IMG/VR virus record: IMGVR_UViG_3300030451_002683
Coordinates: 48,061-103,497 of that record
From: a virus
Length of the DNA stretch: 55,437 nucleotides
Direction: 5' to 3' (one strand)
The first letter of the stretch is position 1, and each line of letters opens with the position of its first letter. The position numbers were made by a program, and so were the translations under genes. Shown here one piece after another: positions 6,950-16,700 of the stretch. The notes beneath the pieces were generated by a model. That model was not told the origin of the DNA. It saw only the letters and a list, made by a program, of their open reading frames with translations, and ran no database searches.

Positions 6950-7114
6950 ATGAGAGCAACAGAATTTATGCATTTTATTAACATTGACCCTAAAAAACTT
7001 AAATTAGGGCATAATTTGAAAGGTGATTCATATACACACATGACAATAAGAATGAAAATTAAACGTGCAAGATATGAACATCAAATTAAACTAAGGGAGG
7101 AAGCAAAAAAATGA
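6950..7114 (+). CDS. Small basic hypothetical protein (54 aa)
   Basis: The ATG at 6950 has AAGGAGG immediately upstream. The product is Lys/Arg rich (about a quarter of residues) and mostly helical. Its TGA overlaps the ATG of the next small gene (ATGA). No family recognised; nucleic-acid binding is possible from the charge. Confidence 0.65.
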   Translation: MRATEFMHFINIDPKKLKLGHNLKGDSYTHMTIRMKIKRARYEHQIKLREEAKK

Positions 7115-7221
7115 TATTTGAGATACTTTTATATATAATACTATTATTAATAGTAGGATTAGTTTTAACAATACTTATTACTAAGCCACATGAATGGGAG
7201 AATTTACATGGAGATGATTAA
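7111..7221 (+). CDS. Small single-pass membrane protein (36 aa)
   Basis: The ATG at 7111 follows AGGGAGG. Residues 2-24 are almost entirely Ile/Leu/Val/Phe/Tyr, a clear transmembrane helix, followed by a short polar tail. It overlaps the previous gene by four bases and the primase-helicase start by 14 bases. Possible roles include membrane tethering of replication or a small host-modifying peptide; neither is shown by sequence. Confidence 0.6.
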   Translation: MIFEILLYIILLLIVGLVLTILITKPHEWENLHGDD

Positions 7222-8974
7222 AGAAATAGCATTTGGAGTTAGCAATAGAGGTAATTTTCAATCTAAAGATGAAGTCTGGGAATTACAAGGTACTGACACT
7301 GATCTATTTGTATCTTTATATGATTATGATGAAAGTGTTGTTGCGTATTATGCTAAAAAAGAAAGTTTATCAGGATATGATGGTAATATATTTATGCCAG
7401 AAGAGTTTATTTTAGATGTTGATGGTAAAAATATAAGAGATGCTAGAGATAAATTAATGGGACTATCAAATGTATTAGATGATTGTGGTTTATATTATAG
7501 AGTATATTTCAGTGGAACAGGTTTTCATGTTGGTATACATAAATCTGCATTTAAATGGGAACCAAGTCCTAATTTACACGTAAGAGTAAAAGAAGAGCTA
7601 ACTAAAGCTGGTATTTATGAATTTGCAGATCCTTCTGTTACTGACAAAACAAGAATCATACGTCTATTAAATACTAAAAATACTAAATCTGGATTATATA
7701 AAGTGTGTATAGAAGATAACTTACAAATATTGTCTTCATCAGATAAAGTATTTAAAGAAGAGCTAATCAAATTAGCGTCAGAGCCTAGAAATATAGAATA
7801 CGAAGATATTGAAATGAACGCTCCAATATTTGATGTAACAGATAAAGAAAAACCTAAAGAAAAACCTGAAGTTAAAGTTAGAAGTACTAGAGACCCTGTT
7901 TCTACAACTTGTATACAAAAAATGTTAGATGGTGCACCGCATGGTAAACGTCACATGGTAGCTCTTAGAATAGCTTCACATCTTAGATGGAACTTTCCAG
8001 AAAATATAGTAAGACTTATAATGGAAGATTGGCGTGTAAGAGTTAGTCAAGATGCTCAAAGTGAGTTTAAGAAAGAAGAAATGGACAACATTGTAGAAGG
8101 TTGTTATACAGGGCATGATGGTCAAGGTTATAGATATGGTGCTGATGATCCAGTTATAAAGTTTTATTGTGACTCTAGATGTACATTACATAGAGGAGCT
8201 AAAGCAGAAAATATGATGGATTCTAGTAGCATGGAAGATGAACTTATAAACTTTTACGCTCAAGATCTAAAGCCTTTAAATCTAGGTGAGCCATATGGGC
8301 AGGAGTTTCCTGTATATCCAGGCGAAACTGTCATAATACAAGCTCCACCTGCTAGTATGAAGACTATGTTATTGCAAAATTGGGTTAATTACTTTAAGAG
8401 ACCTACGTATTTTGTAGAAATGGAGATGTCACCAAGACAAATATGGTCTAGATTTGTGCAAATAGAGATGGGGTGGGATGAACATCAGTTAGCTGATCAT
8501 TATAAACAAATGAAAAATGGTATGGATAAAAGGTTTGAATGGCTAACTGTAGACTATTCAGCTCCATATGCGCATGAATTAGAAAGAAGAATCACTAGCC
8601 TACCTGTTAAACCAGAAATAGTAATTGTTGACCATTTGGGCCTATTTAAGAGCAAACAGAAGGATAACAATATGAAAGTTGAGGAAGCATCTCAAGCTAT
8701 TATGGAACTTGCAGTAAGACAAAATGTAATTGTGTTTGCTGTTAGTGAGGTAAGTAAGGCAGCTTTCAAAGAAGGTATGGACATATCATCTTCTAGAGGT
8801 TCATTTAGGATTGCATATAATGCAAATAAATTAATATCTTTAAAACCATACAAAAACAAAGAAACAGGTCTTGTAGAGATTATAGATATTAAATCAGATA
8901 AAAATAGAGAAAAAGAGCATTTATTTGCTCGATTAACAGTTAATAACGTAAGAATAGAAAAGGGAGTATTATAA
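7208..8974 (+). CDS. Primase-helicase (AEP primase-polymerase domain fused to RecA-like ATPase)
   Basis: The ATG at 7208 is preferred over the one at 7190 because GGGAG lies 7 bases upstream. Residues ~60-190 show archaeo-eukaryotic primase features: D70-x-D72 in I-L-D-V-D-G, the S-G-T-G-F-H107 motif, and an R-I-I-R-L-x-N-T-K-N-T-K-S-G segment typical of PrimPol proteins. Residues ~230-330 have a helical PriCT-like linker with a Cys/His set. Residues ~370-588 are a RecA/DnaB-type ATPase with P-loop A-P-P-A-S-M-K385-T386 and Walker B E-I-V-I-V-D-H-L. It would prime and unwind phage DNA. No DNA polymerase gene is visible, so chain extension presumably uses the host enzyme. Confidence 0.82.
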   Translation: MEMIKEIAFGVSNRGNFQSKDEVWELQGTDTDLFVSLYDYDESVVAYYAKKESLSGYDGNIFMPEEFILDVDGKNIRDARDKLMGLSNVLDDCGLYYRVYFSGTGFHVGIHKSAFKWEPSPNLHVRVKEELTKAGIYEFADPSVTDKTRIIRLLNTKNTKSGLYKVCIEDNLQILSSSDKVFKEELIKLASEPRNIEYEDIEMNAPIFDVTDKEKPKEKPEVKVRSTRDPVSTTCIQKMLDGAPHGKRHMVALRIASHLRWNFPENIVRLIMEDWRVRVSQDAQSEFKKEEMDNIVEGCYTGHDGQGYRYGADDPVIKFYCDSRCTLHRGAKAENMMDSSSMEDELINFYAQDLKPLNLGEPYGQEFPVYPGETVIIQAPPASMKTMLLQNWVNYFKRPTYFVEMEMSPRQIWSRFVQIEMGWDEHQLADHYKQMKNGMDKRFEWLTVDYSAPYAHELERRITSLPVKPEIVIVDHLGLFKSKQKDNNMKVEEASQAIMELAVRQNVIVFAVSEVSKAAFKEGMDISSSRGSFRIAYNANKLISLKPYKNKETGLVEIIDIKSDKNREKEHLFARLTVNNVRIEKGVL

Positions 8975-9120
8975 TGGCAAAGAAATCAAATCAAGAAGAA
9001 AAATGGGAACATGCTGAAAAATTGGCTGATTTATATACGCAAAGAAGTCAAATGGAAGTAGCTCTTATTAAATTAAATGGAGCTATTGAAGTGTTAGAAG
9101 CAATAAAACCTAAGGAGTAA
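8974..9120 (+). CDS. Small hypothetical protein (48 aa)
   Basis: The ATG at 8974 overlaps the primase-helicase stop (TAATG) with GGGAG upstream. The product is helical with a regular Leu/Ile/Ala spacing and probably forms a short coiled coil. Coupling to the helicase suggests an accessory role, without further evidence. Confidence 0.65.
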   Translation: MAKKSNQEEKWEHAEKLADLYTQRSQMEVALIKLNGAIEVLEAIKPKE

Positions 9121-9122
9121 TT

Positions 9123-9407
9123 ATGTATTACAACACTAATGATGAAACAGGGGAGACTCTGCAAAGCAGTAGAAATGCTACAATGAAGCAAGAAGATCAA
9201 ATTCTTGGTATATTTCAAGCGTTTCCAAATGAAGGTCTTACACCATTTGATATTGAAGATTTTGCAAATGATCAAGATGTTCATTGGCCTATAACAAGCA
9301 TTAGAAGAGCTATTACAGATTTAACTAGTGCTGGTAAATTAACTAAAACTGATATAACTAAACTAGGTAAGTACGGGAAACAAGTACATACTTGGAAATT
9401 AGCATAA
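9123..9407 (+). CDS. Winged helix-turn-helix protein
   Basis: Starts at ATG 9123, two bases after the previous stop, with AAGGAG upstream. Residues ~22-94 have a winged-helix layout: helices around Q-I-L-G-I-F-Q-A-F, P-F-D-I-E-D-F-A and the recognition-type helix I-T-S-I-R-R-A-I-T-D-L, then S-A-G-K-L-T-K-T and a beta wing ending V-H-T-W-K-L. Such 90-100-aa phage proteins usually bind DNA as regulators or replication accessories. Confidence 0.65.
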   Translation: MYYNTNDETGETLQSSRNATMKQEDQILGIFQAFPNEGLTPFDIEDFANDQDVHWPITSIRRAITDLTSAGKLTKTDITKLGKYGKQVHTWKLA

Positions 9408-9508
9408 AAATTAAAGCGCAGTGTCGAAGACTGCGGGCTGATATAGTAAAAAGCAACTAATAAAAGCAAGTGAGATTAGGTGCTGCGCTTTATAAACTAG
9501 GAGGGAAA
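9408..9508 (+). ncRNA. Structured intergenic element 5 with mutually exclusive stems
   Basis: The 5' segment TAAAGCGCAG (9412-9421) can pair over 10 bp with CTGCGCTTTA (9483-9492), just upstream of the AGGAGG of the next gene. The overlapping segment CGCAGT (9417-9422) can instead pair over 6 bp with ACTGCG (9430-9435) across a 7-base loop. The two folds cannot coexist, which is the form of a conformational switch or of successive folding states during transcription. No ligand-binding fold is recognised. Confidence 0.5.
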
Positions 9509-9715
9509 ATGGCTAAATATAAAAATATAACTAATAAAGAAATACAAAGAAGGTTTGACTTTTTAGCTAATTATATGACTCAAGTTGGTAACTCTCTTAA
9601 GAGTTTAACTGACATGGTAGTACATTATATTAACTTTAACAAAAATGATGAAAAATTTAGAGATTATCTAAATAAATTAGTTGAAGAAGCTAAAGAGGAA
9701 AAGGAGGAAAAATAA
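9509..9715 (+). CDS. Small charged hypothetical protein (68 aa)
   Basis: The ATG at 9509 is chosen over an upstream alternative start because it follows AGGAGGG; the extra residues would overlap the structured element. The product is helical with an acidic/Lys-rich tail (E-E-A-K-E-E-K-E-E-K). It overlaps the next gene by one base. Function unknown. Confidence 0.65.
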   Translation: MAKYKNITNKEIQRRFDFLANYMTQVGNSLKSLTDMVVHYINFNKNDEKFRDYLNKLVEEAKEEKEEK

Positions 9716-9921
9716 TGAGTTGGTTTTGTGATAGCGAAGAAGCTAAAGAACACAAAAGAAACTGTAAAAAAAATCCTAATTACTGTGATGAATGTGTTTG
9801 GATTGATGAATCAGGTCTTGCTATGGGCAGATATGGTAAAGTAGCAAAGCCAGATCTTGGTGAACCTCATCCTTTGTTTGATTTTATAATGGAGACTTTT
9901 AATGGCAGAAAAATTAACTAA
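9715..9921 (+). CDS. Small Cys-containing hypothetical protein (68 aa)
   Basis: The ATG at 9715 overlaps the previous stop (TAATG), with GGAGG upstream. The N-terminal third has C5, C17, C24 and C27, a spacing that could make a small zinc site. No family recognised. The next small gene starts inside its 3' end. Confidence 0.6.
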   Translation: MSWFCDSEEAKEHKRNCKKNPNYCDECVWIDESGLAMGRYGKVAKPDLGEPHPLFDFIMETFNGRKIN

Positions 9922-10033
9922 AAAACAATTAAGAGCAATTAAGGATTACAGAGAAAAGAATCCTAAAGAACCTAATCACGTTAGGCGTGCAAAGATAGTT
10001 AAGAAATTACCTTGGTGGATACCACGTGATTAA
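9902..10033 (+). CDS. Small basic hypothetical protein (43 aa)
   Basis: The ATG at 9902 lies 20 bases inside the previous gene in a different frame, with GGAG 7 bases upstream. The product is Lys/Arg rich and ends L-P-W-W-I-P-R-D. The good ribosome binding site and adjacent frame structure support it; function unknown. Confidence 0.5.
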   Translation: MAEKLTKKQLRAIKDYREKNPKEPNHVRRAKIVKKLPWWIPRD

Positions 10034-10181
10034 ATGCAAAAAATGTAAATGCGAGTGCTTCCCTATATACAGAACTGTTTCTCCAAACTGTATTAAGTCT
10101 TACGTATGTAGGGAATGCGCTCTTAAGTTAACGGAAGGATATTATGATAGAAGATCTATTGAAACTAAAGAAACAAGTTGA
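10026..10181 (+). CDS. Possible small zinc-ribbon protein (51 aa, GTG start)
   Basis: An open frame from GTG 10026 overlaps the ends of both neighbours. The product begins I-K-C-K-K-C-K-C-E-C and later has N-C and V-C-R-E-C, a C-x2-C ... C-x2-C arrangement usual for small zinc ribbons. The ribosome binding site is weak (GGTGGA), so the start and perhaps the gene are uncertain. It fills what would otherwise be a 110-base gap. Confidence 0.4.
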   Translation: MIKCKKCKCECFPIYRTVSPNCIKSYVCRECALKLTEGYYDRRSIETKETS

Positions 10182-10401
10182 TTGTATGATAGAAACTTAT
10201 AAAGACTTACATCCAGATAGTTATGAAATAACTGGTGATGGTCAATATAAAACACTAAATCAAGATCAATTAGAACAAAAAGAGGCTCTTAGAAAAGTCA
10301 GAGAGGGAGACTATGAAAGCGCGTTCCGCAAAAAACAAGGGCAGGAAACTACAAAACTTAGTGAGGGACCGCCTTCGCTGTGTGTTTACGGAGATTCTTG
10401 A
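10144..10401 (+). CDS. Hypothetical protein (85 aa)
   Basis: The ATG at 10144 follows GGAAGG. The product is helical and charged, with a coiled-coil-like start. Its last 89 bases overlap the nuclease gene in another frame, an unusually long overlap. The C-terminal ~30 residues, encoded in the overlap, have an odd composition (G-P-P-S-L-C-V-Y-G), so the functional part is probably the first 55 residues. Confidence 0.6.
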   Translation: MIEDLLKLKKQVDCMIETYKDLHPDSYEITGDGQYKTLNQDQLEQKEALRKVREGDYESAFRKKQGQETTKLSEGPPSLCVYGDS

Positions 10402-10666
10402 GACGAATGATATTGAGTCCCAGGTCATGGGAATGAGTGGTGAAGATATTGTTTTATCACCTGCAGCTAAAAAAGTAATAGATTATAGTTTTGAATGTAA
10501 AAATCAAGAAAGATTAAATTTATGGAAATCTTTAGAACAAGCTGCGTCCAATTGTGAGGACAGAAACCCTGTCTTGGTATTTAAAAAAAACAGATCAAAG
10601 GTTTATGTTGCTATAGAATTTGATCACTTTATACAATTATTAGAAAAGGAGAAAAATGAAAAATAA
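10313..10666 (+). CDS. PD-(D/E)XK-like phage nuclease
   Basis: The ATG at 10313 follows AGAGGGAGA. The 117-aa protein has a basic start with K-N-K-G-R-K-L-Q-N, an acidic site S-G-E-D-I-V-L near residues 43-49 and F-E-C-K-N-Q-E near 61-67, matching the D ... E-x-K pattern of small PD-(D/E)XK nucleases or resolvases. Such genes are common beside phage replication modules and are thought to cut branched or host DNA. The glutamate before C-K serves as the E of ExK. Confidence 0.65.
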   Translation: MKARSAKNKGRKLQNLVRDRLRCVFTEILETNDIESQVMGMSGEDIVLSPAAKKVIDYSFECKNQERLNLWKSLEQAASNCEDRNPVLVFKKNRSKVYVAIEFDHFIQLLEKEKNEK

Positions 10667-10892
10667 AAGAATGAATGATTCATTTACCGAAGCTATCGGT
10701 CAATTAAAAACAGTAGCAGTACTTGCAAAAACATTAGAAGTAATGCATGAAAGAAATGAAAATAACCCAATGTACATCCCAAAGAATCTTGAGCTTATTG
10801 ATAATATAATTAAAGTATTTTCTAATTTGAGAAAAGAGTTATTATTATTACTAAAAGAAGATATGGGTGATAACAACTTAGAAAAAAACTAG
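10656..10892 (+). CDS. Hypothetical protein, last gene of the rightward arm (78 aa)
   Basis: The ATG at 10656 overlaps the nuclease gene's end by 11 bases and has AAGGAG upstream. The product is helical and Leu/Lys/Glu-rich. Its TAG stop (10890-10892) overlaps the stop of the convergent leftward gene (10889-10891) on the palindrome ACTAGT. Confidence 0.65.
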   Translation: MKNKRMNDSFTEAIGQLKTVAVLAKTLEVMHERNENNPMYIPKNLELIDNIIKVFSNLRKELLLLLKEDMGDNNLEKN

Positions 10893-13783
10893 TAACCCCT
10901 ATGGTAACGCAGTCGTTCTTGTCTTTTATACTTGCTGACAAACTTATTATACCCATCTTGAGTATCTTCATAATATTCAGCTAAGTCAGGCGCGACTGCT
11001 CTAGCCGTTTTATAAAACTTCTCTTGCATTTCATTAACATTTTTATCTCTATAAAGACCAGCTTCAAACTGAACTGCCGTACCAAAAGATCCGTCTCTAA
11101 ATAAAGGCCAAGTTTGACCAACTGTTCTTTTAAGCTGTGTATTAATAAGACCTATAATAGCCATAGTTTTTAATTCTTTATCTTGCTTTCTGTAAGAGTT
11201 GTATCCTGTTAAAAGTTTTAACCAATCATCATCTTGCATATCTACCATATTGCTTATTTCACCTAATGTTAATATATCTGATAAAAGTGGAAATCCTACA
11301 GCACCTACAGCACCTCTACCAAATGTAGCCTGCCTTATTTCTTCTTCATCACCTGTAAAATAAGCAAAAATATCTCTACCCTTATCAAATCCTGCGTGTT
11401 CAATTAAATTAAAAGCATTAATATCAAACATCATACTAATTAAAGCTGGAGCTGCAGTGTAAGCAAATCCCATTCTAGTTGCAACACCTAATTCACTATT
11501 CCATTTTAAAGGATTAATTCCAGTTATTTGACTTTCACTAGTTAAGCCTTTTTTGTAAGCTATTTTCATATCATCATATAATGCTTTTTTGTTTAACTCA
11601 AGAAACTTTTGTAAATAATGTTGGAACTGAAATACAAATCTACCTAATGGATGTCTAAGTAATTTTGATTTAGAAACATCTGCATAATCAAAATGTAACA
11701 TATTAGTCATTCTAATTGCATAATTTCTTGCTCTATTTCTAAGTTCAGCATTAAAATCTTTACCAGAATCTTTTACTAATTGCCTAAAACCTGGAGAGGT
11801 TTCTAATTCTTGATACATTTTTGCAAACGCAATTTTAAATGTATTCATACGATTAAAGTTTTCAACCTTTTGCATCATAAATGATGGCTGCCAAAACTTT
11901 TCACCTTTACCTGCGAAATTTCCTACTTTAGATGATAATTTGTCACCAAAACTAGGTTTTTTAAACTCTATTGAATAACCATCTGTAAGCTTTACAATTT
12001 GTCTTCCTGACTTTTGTATATTGCCTAATGTTTCTTGTAATTCAGGAGAGCCACTTGCAAAAGATAAGCCAGCTTCTTCCATCATTAAACGAACTTCACC
12101 CTCAAATGCTGCACCTTTTCTTTCATAAAATCTTTTAGAAGGACTAGAGAAAAATCCAGACTCATTTAAAAATACCCAGTTTAATATTCCTTGAGTTGAG
12201 TTTTTTGTTGCTGTTCTAAAATTCCATCCTAATTTAGACATGTATTCTAAACCTAATAAAGTTTGTCTAGCATTAGCCCAGAACGGATCATCTATATCTC
12301 TTTTGCCAAGCATAGCATAATTCATGTCTTCTACCATTTCTACAAAATACTGAGATATACCATCTAATTCTTTACCTTTTCTATATATCTTCTTAACCTC
12401 ATGTAATGCTTCTCTTGTATATTTTTGAACAAATGCAACGTTGTTAAATCTATTAACTTCTGATGCATATCTTTTTAACACTGCAGGAAAGTTTCTAGAA
12501 TAAGATAATGGATCTACATTCTCTTCTCTACCTTTTAATCTATTTGAAACGTATGTTTCTATATCTGCTATAGCTTCATCTATACCCTTTTTAGACCAGT
12601 TTATATTTTCTAAGGTACGAGTAGCAAGAGCATCTGCATTTGGCATTAAATTGTCTAAAAATCTAACACCCATATCTATTCTAAAGTGAGGATAATAACC
12701 TAATTTATAATCAGGAGTTAAGTTTTCTTTTAATGTGTTTTTTATATTTTCTAACTTTTTAATTCTTGCCCTTTTTTCTATAGGACTAAATTGATTTTCA
12801 ATTGCTAACATAGCTCCATCAACATATGCTTCAACACCTTTTTCTAAAGTTTTATGAAGGTCAGCAGTATAGTCTATATATCTAAGTAAAGCTTGTTGCA
12901 TAGTAGGACTTATCTTTACTTCTGTAACAACCTCTGATCCATCTATTATTTCTTTTTGAGGTATAGTTATCTCATCTAATCTCTTTTTAATTCCAGACAT
13001 TAATTTATTTCTACTAACACCAGTCCAAGGCTTATTCTTATTTCTTTCTTGTAATTCAAACTTTTCTTTATAGTATAAATCAACTTCTTTACCTATTTTA
13101 GGCAAACCAACTTCAATCATAGTAACAAAGTCGTTAAATATCTTACCTTCTCCATTTACTAAGAAATCGCTCATTTCTTTTAAAGCTCTATTGTATTTTT
13201 GAACAGCGCCAGGCACTTTGTTTTCTGCGTCAACCTGAAGTTCTTCAACTCTATTTTGTAATTCTTCTGCCCTTTCAACAGCTCTATCAAAAGCTTTCTT
13301 ATCAGTAGGGTATCTTCTTTTAGATAATTCAACATAATTTTGATTAGTAATAATTTCAGTCTTCATATAATCTATTATATCTTTAAAAGCAGTTTCAGAT
13401 TTTAAAGTTTTACCTTTATAGGTCATACTTGTATTTACAAAGTTATCATAAACCTTTGCCATAATAGGATTTCTTTCAGCTAATTCTTGCGTAGTCCACA
13501 ATACTCTACCCATCTTATTTGATATTTTACCTGTTTCTATTTGATTAGCTAATACATCCATGCTTTTTTCAAACTTATTCCAATTACCTGATAATTCAGC
13601 ATCAGAAAGATAACCCATGCCATTCATGTCAACATGAAATATTTTTTTAAATTGAGCAAATGCTAAAGCATCAGCATCTACAAGATGATCAAACTTTTGT
13701 TTAAACTTTTCAGCTTTATCAAAGTATTTGTTTTGAGTTTCCGTTAATGGAATAATGTCACATGGATCTAATCTAGTTGTCAT
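10889..13783 (-). CDS. Large internal virion protein (964 aa)
   Basis: The ATG at 13783 lies 9 bases after the stop of the giant polymerase-like gene; AAAGG precedes it. The protein is mostly helical with long coiled-coil-like stretches (~150-200 and 310-350), and a region near 700-760 containing R-H-P-L-G-R-F-V-F-Q-F-Q-H-Y. Its Gly/Ala/Ile-rich segments near 770-790 and 820-850 could insert into membrane. Size, late-strand position and pairing with the 3026-aa protein fit a DNA-ejection protein carried in the head. No lytic transglycosylase or peptidase motif was seen. It is the last gene of the leftward arm. Confidence 0.6.
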   Translation of the reverse strand: MTTRLDPCDIIPLTETQNKYFDKAEKFKQKFDHLVDADALAFAQFKKIFHVDMNGMGYLSDAELSGNWNKFEKSMDVLANQIETGKISNKMGRVLWTTQELAERNPIMAKVYDNFVNTSMTYKGKTLKSETAFKDIIDYMKTEIITNQNYVELSKRRYPTDKKAFDRAVERAEELQNRVEELQVDAENKVPGAVQKYNRALKEMSDFLVNGEGKIFNDFVTMIEVGLPKIGKEVDLYYKEKFELQERNKNKPWTGVSRNKLMSGIKKRLDEITIPQKEIIDGSEVVTEVKISPTMQQALLRYIDYTADLHKTLEKGVEAYVDGAMLAIENQFSPIEKRARIKKLENIKNTLKENLTPDYKLGYYPHFRIDMGVRFLDNLMPNADALATRTLENINWSKKGIDEAIADIETYVSNRLKGREENVDPLSYSRNFPAVLKRYASEVNRFNNVAFVQKYTREALHEVKKIYRKGKELDGISQYFVEMVEDMNYAMLGKRDIDDPFWANARQTLLGLEYMSKLGWNFRTATKNSTQGILNWVFLNESGFFSSPSKRFYERKGAAFEGEVRLMMEEAGLSFASGSPELQETLGNIQKSGRQIVKLTDGYSIEFKKPSFGDKLSSKVGNFAGKGEKFWQPSFMMQKVENFNRMNTFKIAFAKMYQELETSPGFRQLVKDSGKDFNAELRNRARNYAIRMTNMLHFDYADVSKSKLLRHPLGRFVFQFQHYLQKFLELNKKALYDDMKIAYKKGLTSESQITGINPLKWNSELGVATRMGFAYTAAPALISMMFDINAFNLIEHAGFDKGRDIFAYFTGDEEEIRQATFGRGAVGAVGFPLLSDILTLGEISNMVDMQDDDWLKLLTGYNSYRKQDKELKTMAIIGLINTQLKRTVGQTWPLFRDGSFGTAVQFEAGLYRDKNVNEMQEKFYKTARAVAPDLAEYYEDTQDGYNKFVSKYKRQERLRYHRGY

Positions 13784-13792
13784 AAATTACCT

Positions 13793-16700
13793 TTATTTTA
13801 CGTTTTTACAAATCTCTCTTCTTTTTTGGTCTTCAGATTTTTTATTTTCATCTTTTAATTCTCGTCTTTGCAGTCTTTGTTTTGCAGCTTCAATTAAACT
13901 ACTTTTGTTTAACTTTTGAATAGATTGACCTTGAGTAATTAACCTTTTAATAGCTGAATAAGTATAGCCATCCATTCCAAAAGAAGGGCTAAATGAAAAT
14001 CCATCCTGACCATTCATTCTACCGCCACCCATAAGAGCAAAGAAATCATTATATTGTACCCTGTTTTTAAATGCTGGACTTATACCTTCATTAGCTACTA
14101 GTCCAGGAAAAACTTCTTCAACAATAGGTTTAATTTTAGGGTCTAATTGCTTCATTAAAGTTAAGTATTTAAATGGATGCATATACTGATTGTTTATTTC
14201 TAATTCTTGTATATATGATAGTAATTTAGCGTTTCCATCTATAGTTGCAGCGTCTTTAATTCCTGCTTCAGTTAATAAATCTCTAAAGAAGTTCATAGTT
14301 TTATCGTAATCTTTACCCATACCGCCTGATGTTCTATTGTCATATAGTTTTCCTATAGGAGAGCTTTGATAGTTTTGGAACATCTGCAAATGATTGTAAT
14401 GAAATTCAGGATTGTTTCTTGCTTGATGAAACATTCTAATTTCTTTGAAAGGTATATCTTCAATAAATGATTTTCTTTGAAAGAACGTTCTCCATAAGTA
14501 ATCTTGCTTTGCAATCAATCTTATAGTGTTATCTATTTTATTTATAAACTCTGCATTAGCAATTTTATGATCCATTGTTTCAATTTGACCATTTCTTAAT
14601 CTTACTAAAAACTTAATCATTCTTTTATAGTTTGTATTTGGTTTTGTAAATAAAGGTACAGGTCTATTATTGTAAACACCAACACCATTTTTGCTAACCA
14701 TAAATTGATTACCTACAAATCTATATAAAAATGCTTGTCCAAATTTCATATAACCATCATACATTTGATTATAAATTTCTGTTTCTATAGTTTCTATATC
14801 TTTTGGATTTAACAAATAATCTGTAAGCTCATTATCTCTAAGTCTTCTTCCTGACATATTTTCAAGACCAGCATTAGAAAATAGTTCTCTATAATCTTTT
14901 TTATATGCTTTAACAATATCTCTTACTTTAGCGTCTATAGCAGCCATTTTACCTTTACCTGATTGACCCCATAAATTCCATATAGCAAAAGCTTGCGATG
15001 TACTTTCTAGTATATCTTCACTAGTAGTTATATCAACAAGATTAAATTCAGGCAAGTTTTTAATTGTAGGGTTCTTTGTATATTCTCTTGATAATAATGG
15101 TCTTAATTCTTCTTCTTTAGCTGCTATCTCAGCATTTAATTTATCTAATATATACTTTTTTTGTTTAAAAGATTTGTTAGATGCTGCTACCTTAGCTGCT
15201 GATCTTTTTAATCTTATAATACCAAATTTAGCAGAGTTTACATCTTTAATCATTTCAGGTAACGTTGCCATAATAGCGTCTACATCCGCATTGCTTACAC
15301 CATTACCATCAAGCAATAAATTTTCAACTCTTATATATCTTCTTAAAGCATCTCCATTCATAACATGGTTATCTATAGACTTTCCTCTTCCGTCTCTATA
15401 TATAATATTTAAAGCCTTTTCAGCAAATGAACCAGTAGATGAGTTATAATTAATAGCGTCATTGTAATTTTCTATAACTTTATCAGGTATAACAGAAGCG
15501 GTTCTCCAATTGTAAGATTTTTCATTTCCAAATCTATCTGTAAAAGTTCTTGGTTGAACTCCAAATAACCTTCCCATAAGTGGAGAATTATTTCTATAAA
15601 TATAAGAATTAGTTGTTGGATCTTGATAATAATACACTGATTTAAATAGCATATCGTCTATATTTTTAACGCCACCTACATAACTTTCCCAAGTAGATAA
15701 CATATCTTCATAACCTACTTGTTTAGAGCCTTCATTTCCAAATTTTTGTCTTCCTGGCATAACACTAGATAGTTTAGTTCCATGATTTAAAAGTTCTTTT
15801 ACCATTAATTTATCATATAATTCTAATTCAAAATCATTTTTACCTTCTTTTACAGGAAACCCTTCTGCAGTTACAAGTCTTTTAACAAAAGCTCTAAAAG
15901 GTTTTCTATTTTGATTGCCAAGATCAGATCTAGAAGTATTATTAAAACCTACAGCACTTAAATCTTTAACTTGAGAACTTGTTACTGAACCTTCCATAGC
16001 AGGAAACAATAACCTATCAGTAACTGCTCCGTAATTATTTTGTTGCAATAAATCAATAATTTCTTGAGCATTTTGAGCCATATGTATTTTAAAGTCTCTA
16101 GGATTATAATCAATTTCTATTTGGAAAAAAGTTCCTGGAGTTTCTGCTGGATACCTTAATAAAACTCTCTTGCCATCAGGACTTAATGCAGCTTTATTAT
16201 GTAATGAATTTAAAGGCGCTACTAAATTTTGTACTGCACCAATACCTCTTTGCATAACTCTAGAATTAGCATCATAATTTTCCCAAGCTTTTCTATTTGC
16301 GGCTAAATTTTCAGAAGCTAATTCAATTCTAGAAGCAGGAACATCTATTCCGTCTGTATTAATACCTATAACGTTTTGTTGTACACCTCTTTTTGTTGCA
16401 TCAAGCATTTCTCTTGTAGTTCCCCAAAAAGCATCACCCATATCTACATCATAATCACCTTCAAATATCTGCCAAACATCTAAAGGATTTAAGACTAACT
16501 GATTACCAGCGTCTCTCTTTAAAAATTCTTTTATTCTTAATAAAGTAAAATCATTAGGTCTTGTTCTTGGGTATCTTAAAAACTCCATAGATATATCATA
16601 TTTAGAAAGTTCTGGAACTGATCTTATAAAGTCATGTAATGCCCCTAAAGGTTCTGCACTATTAGCCATAGCGTCCCAAACCTCAGTTCCTTCTCCACTA

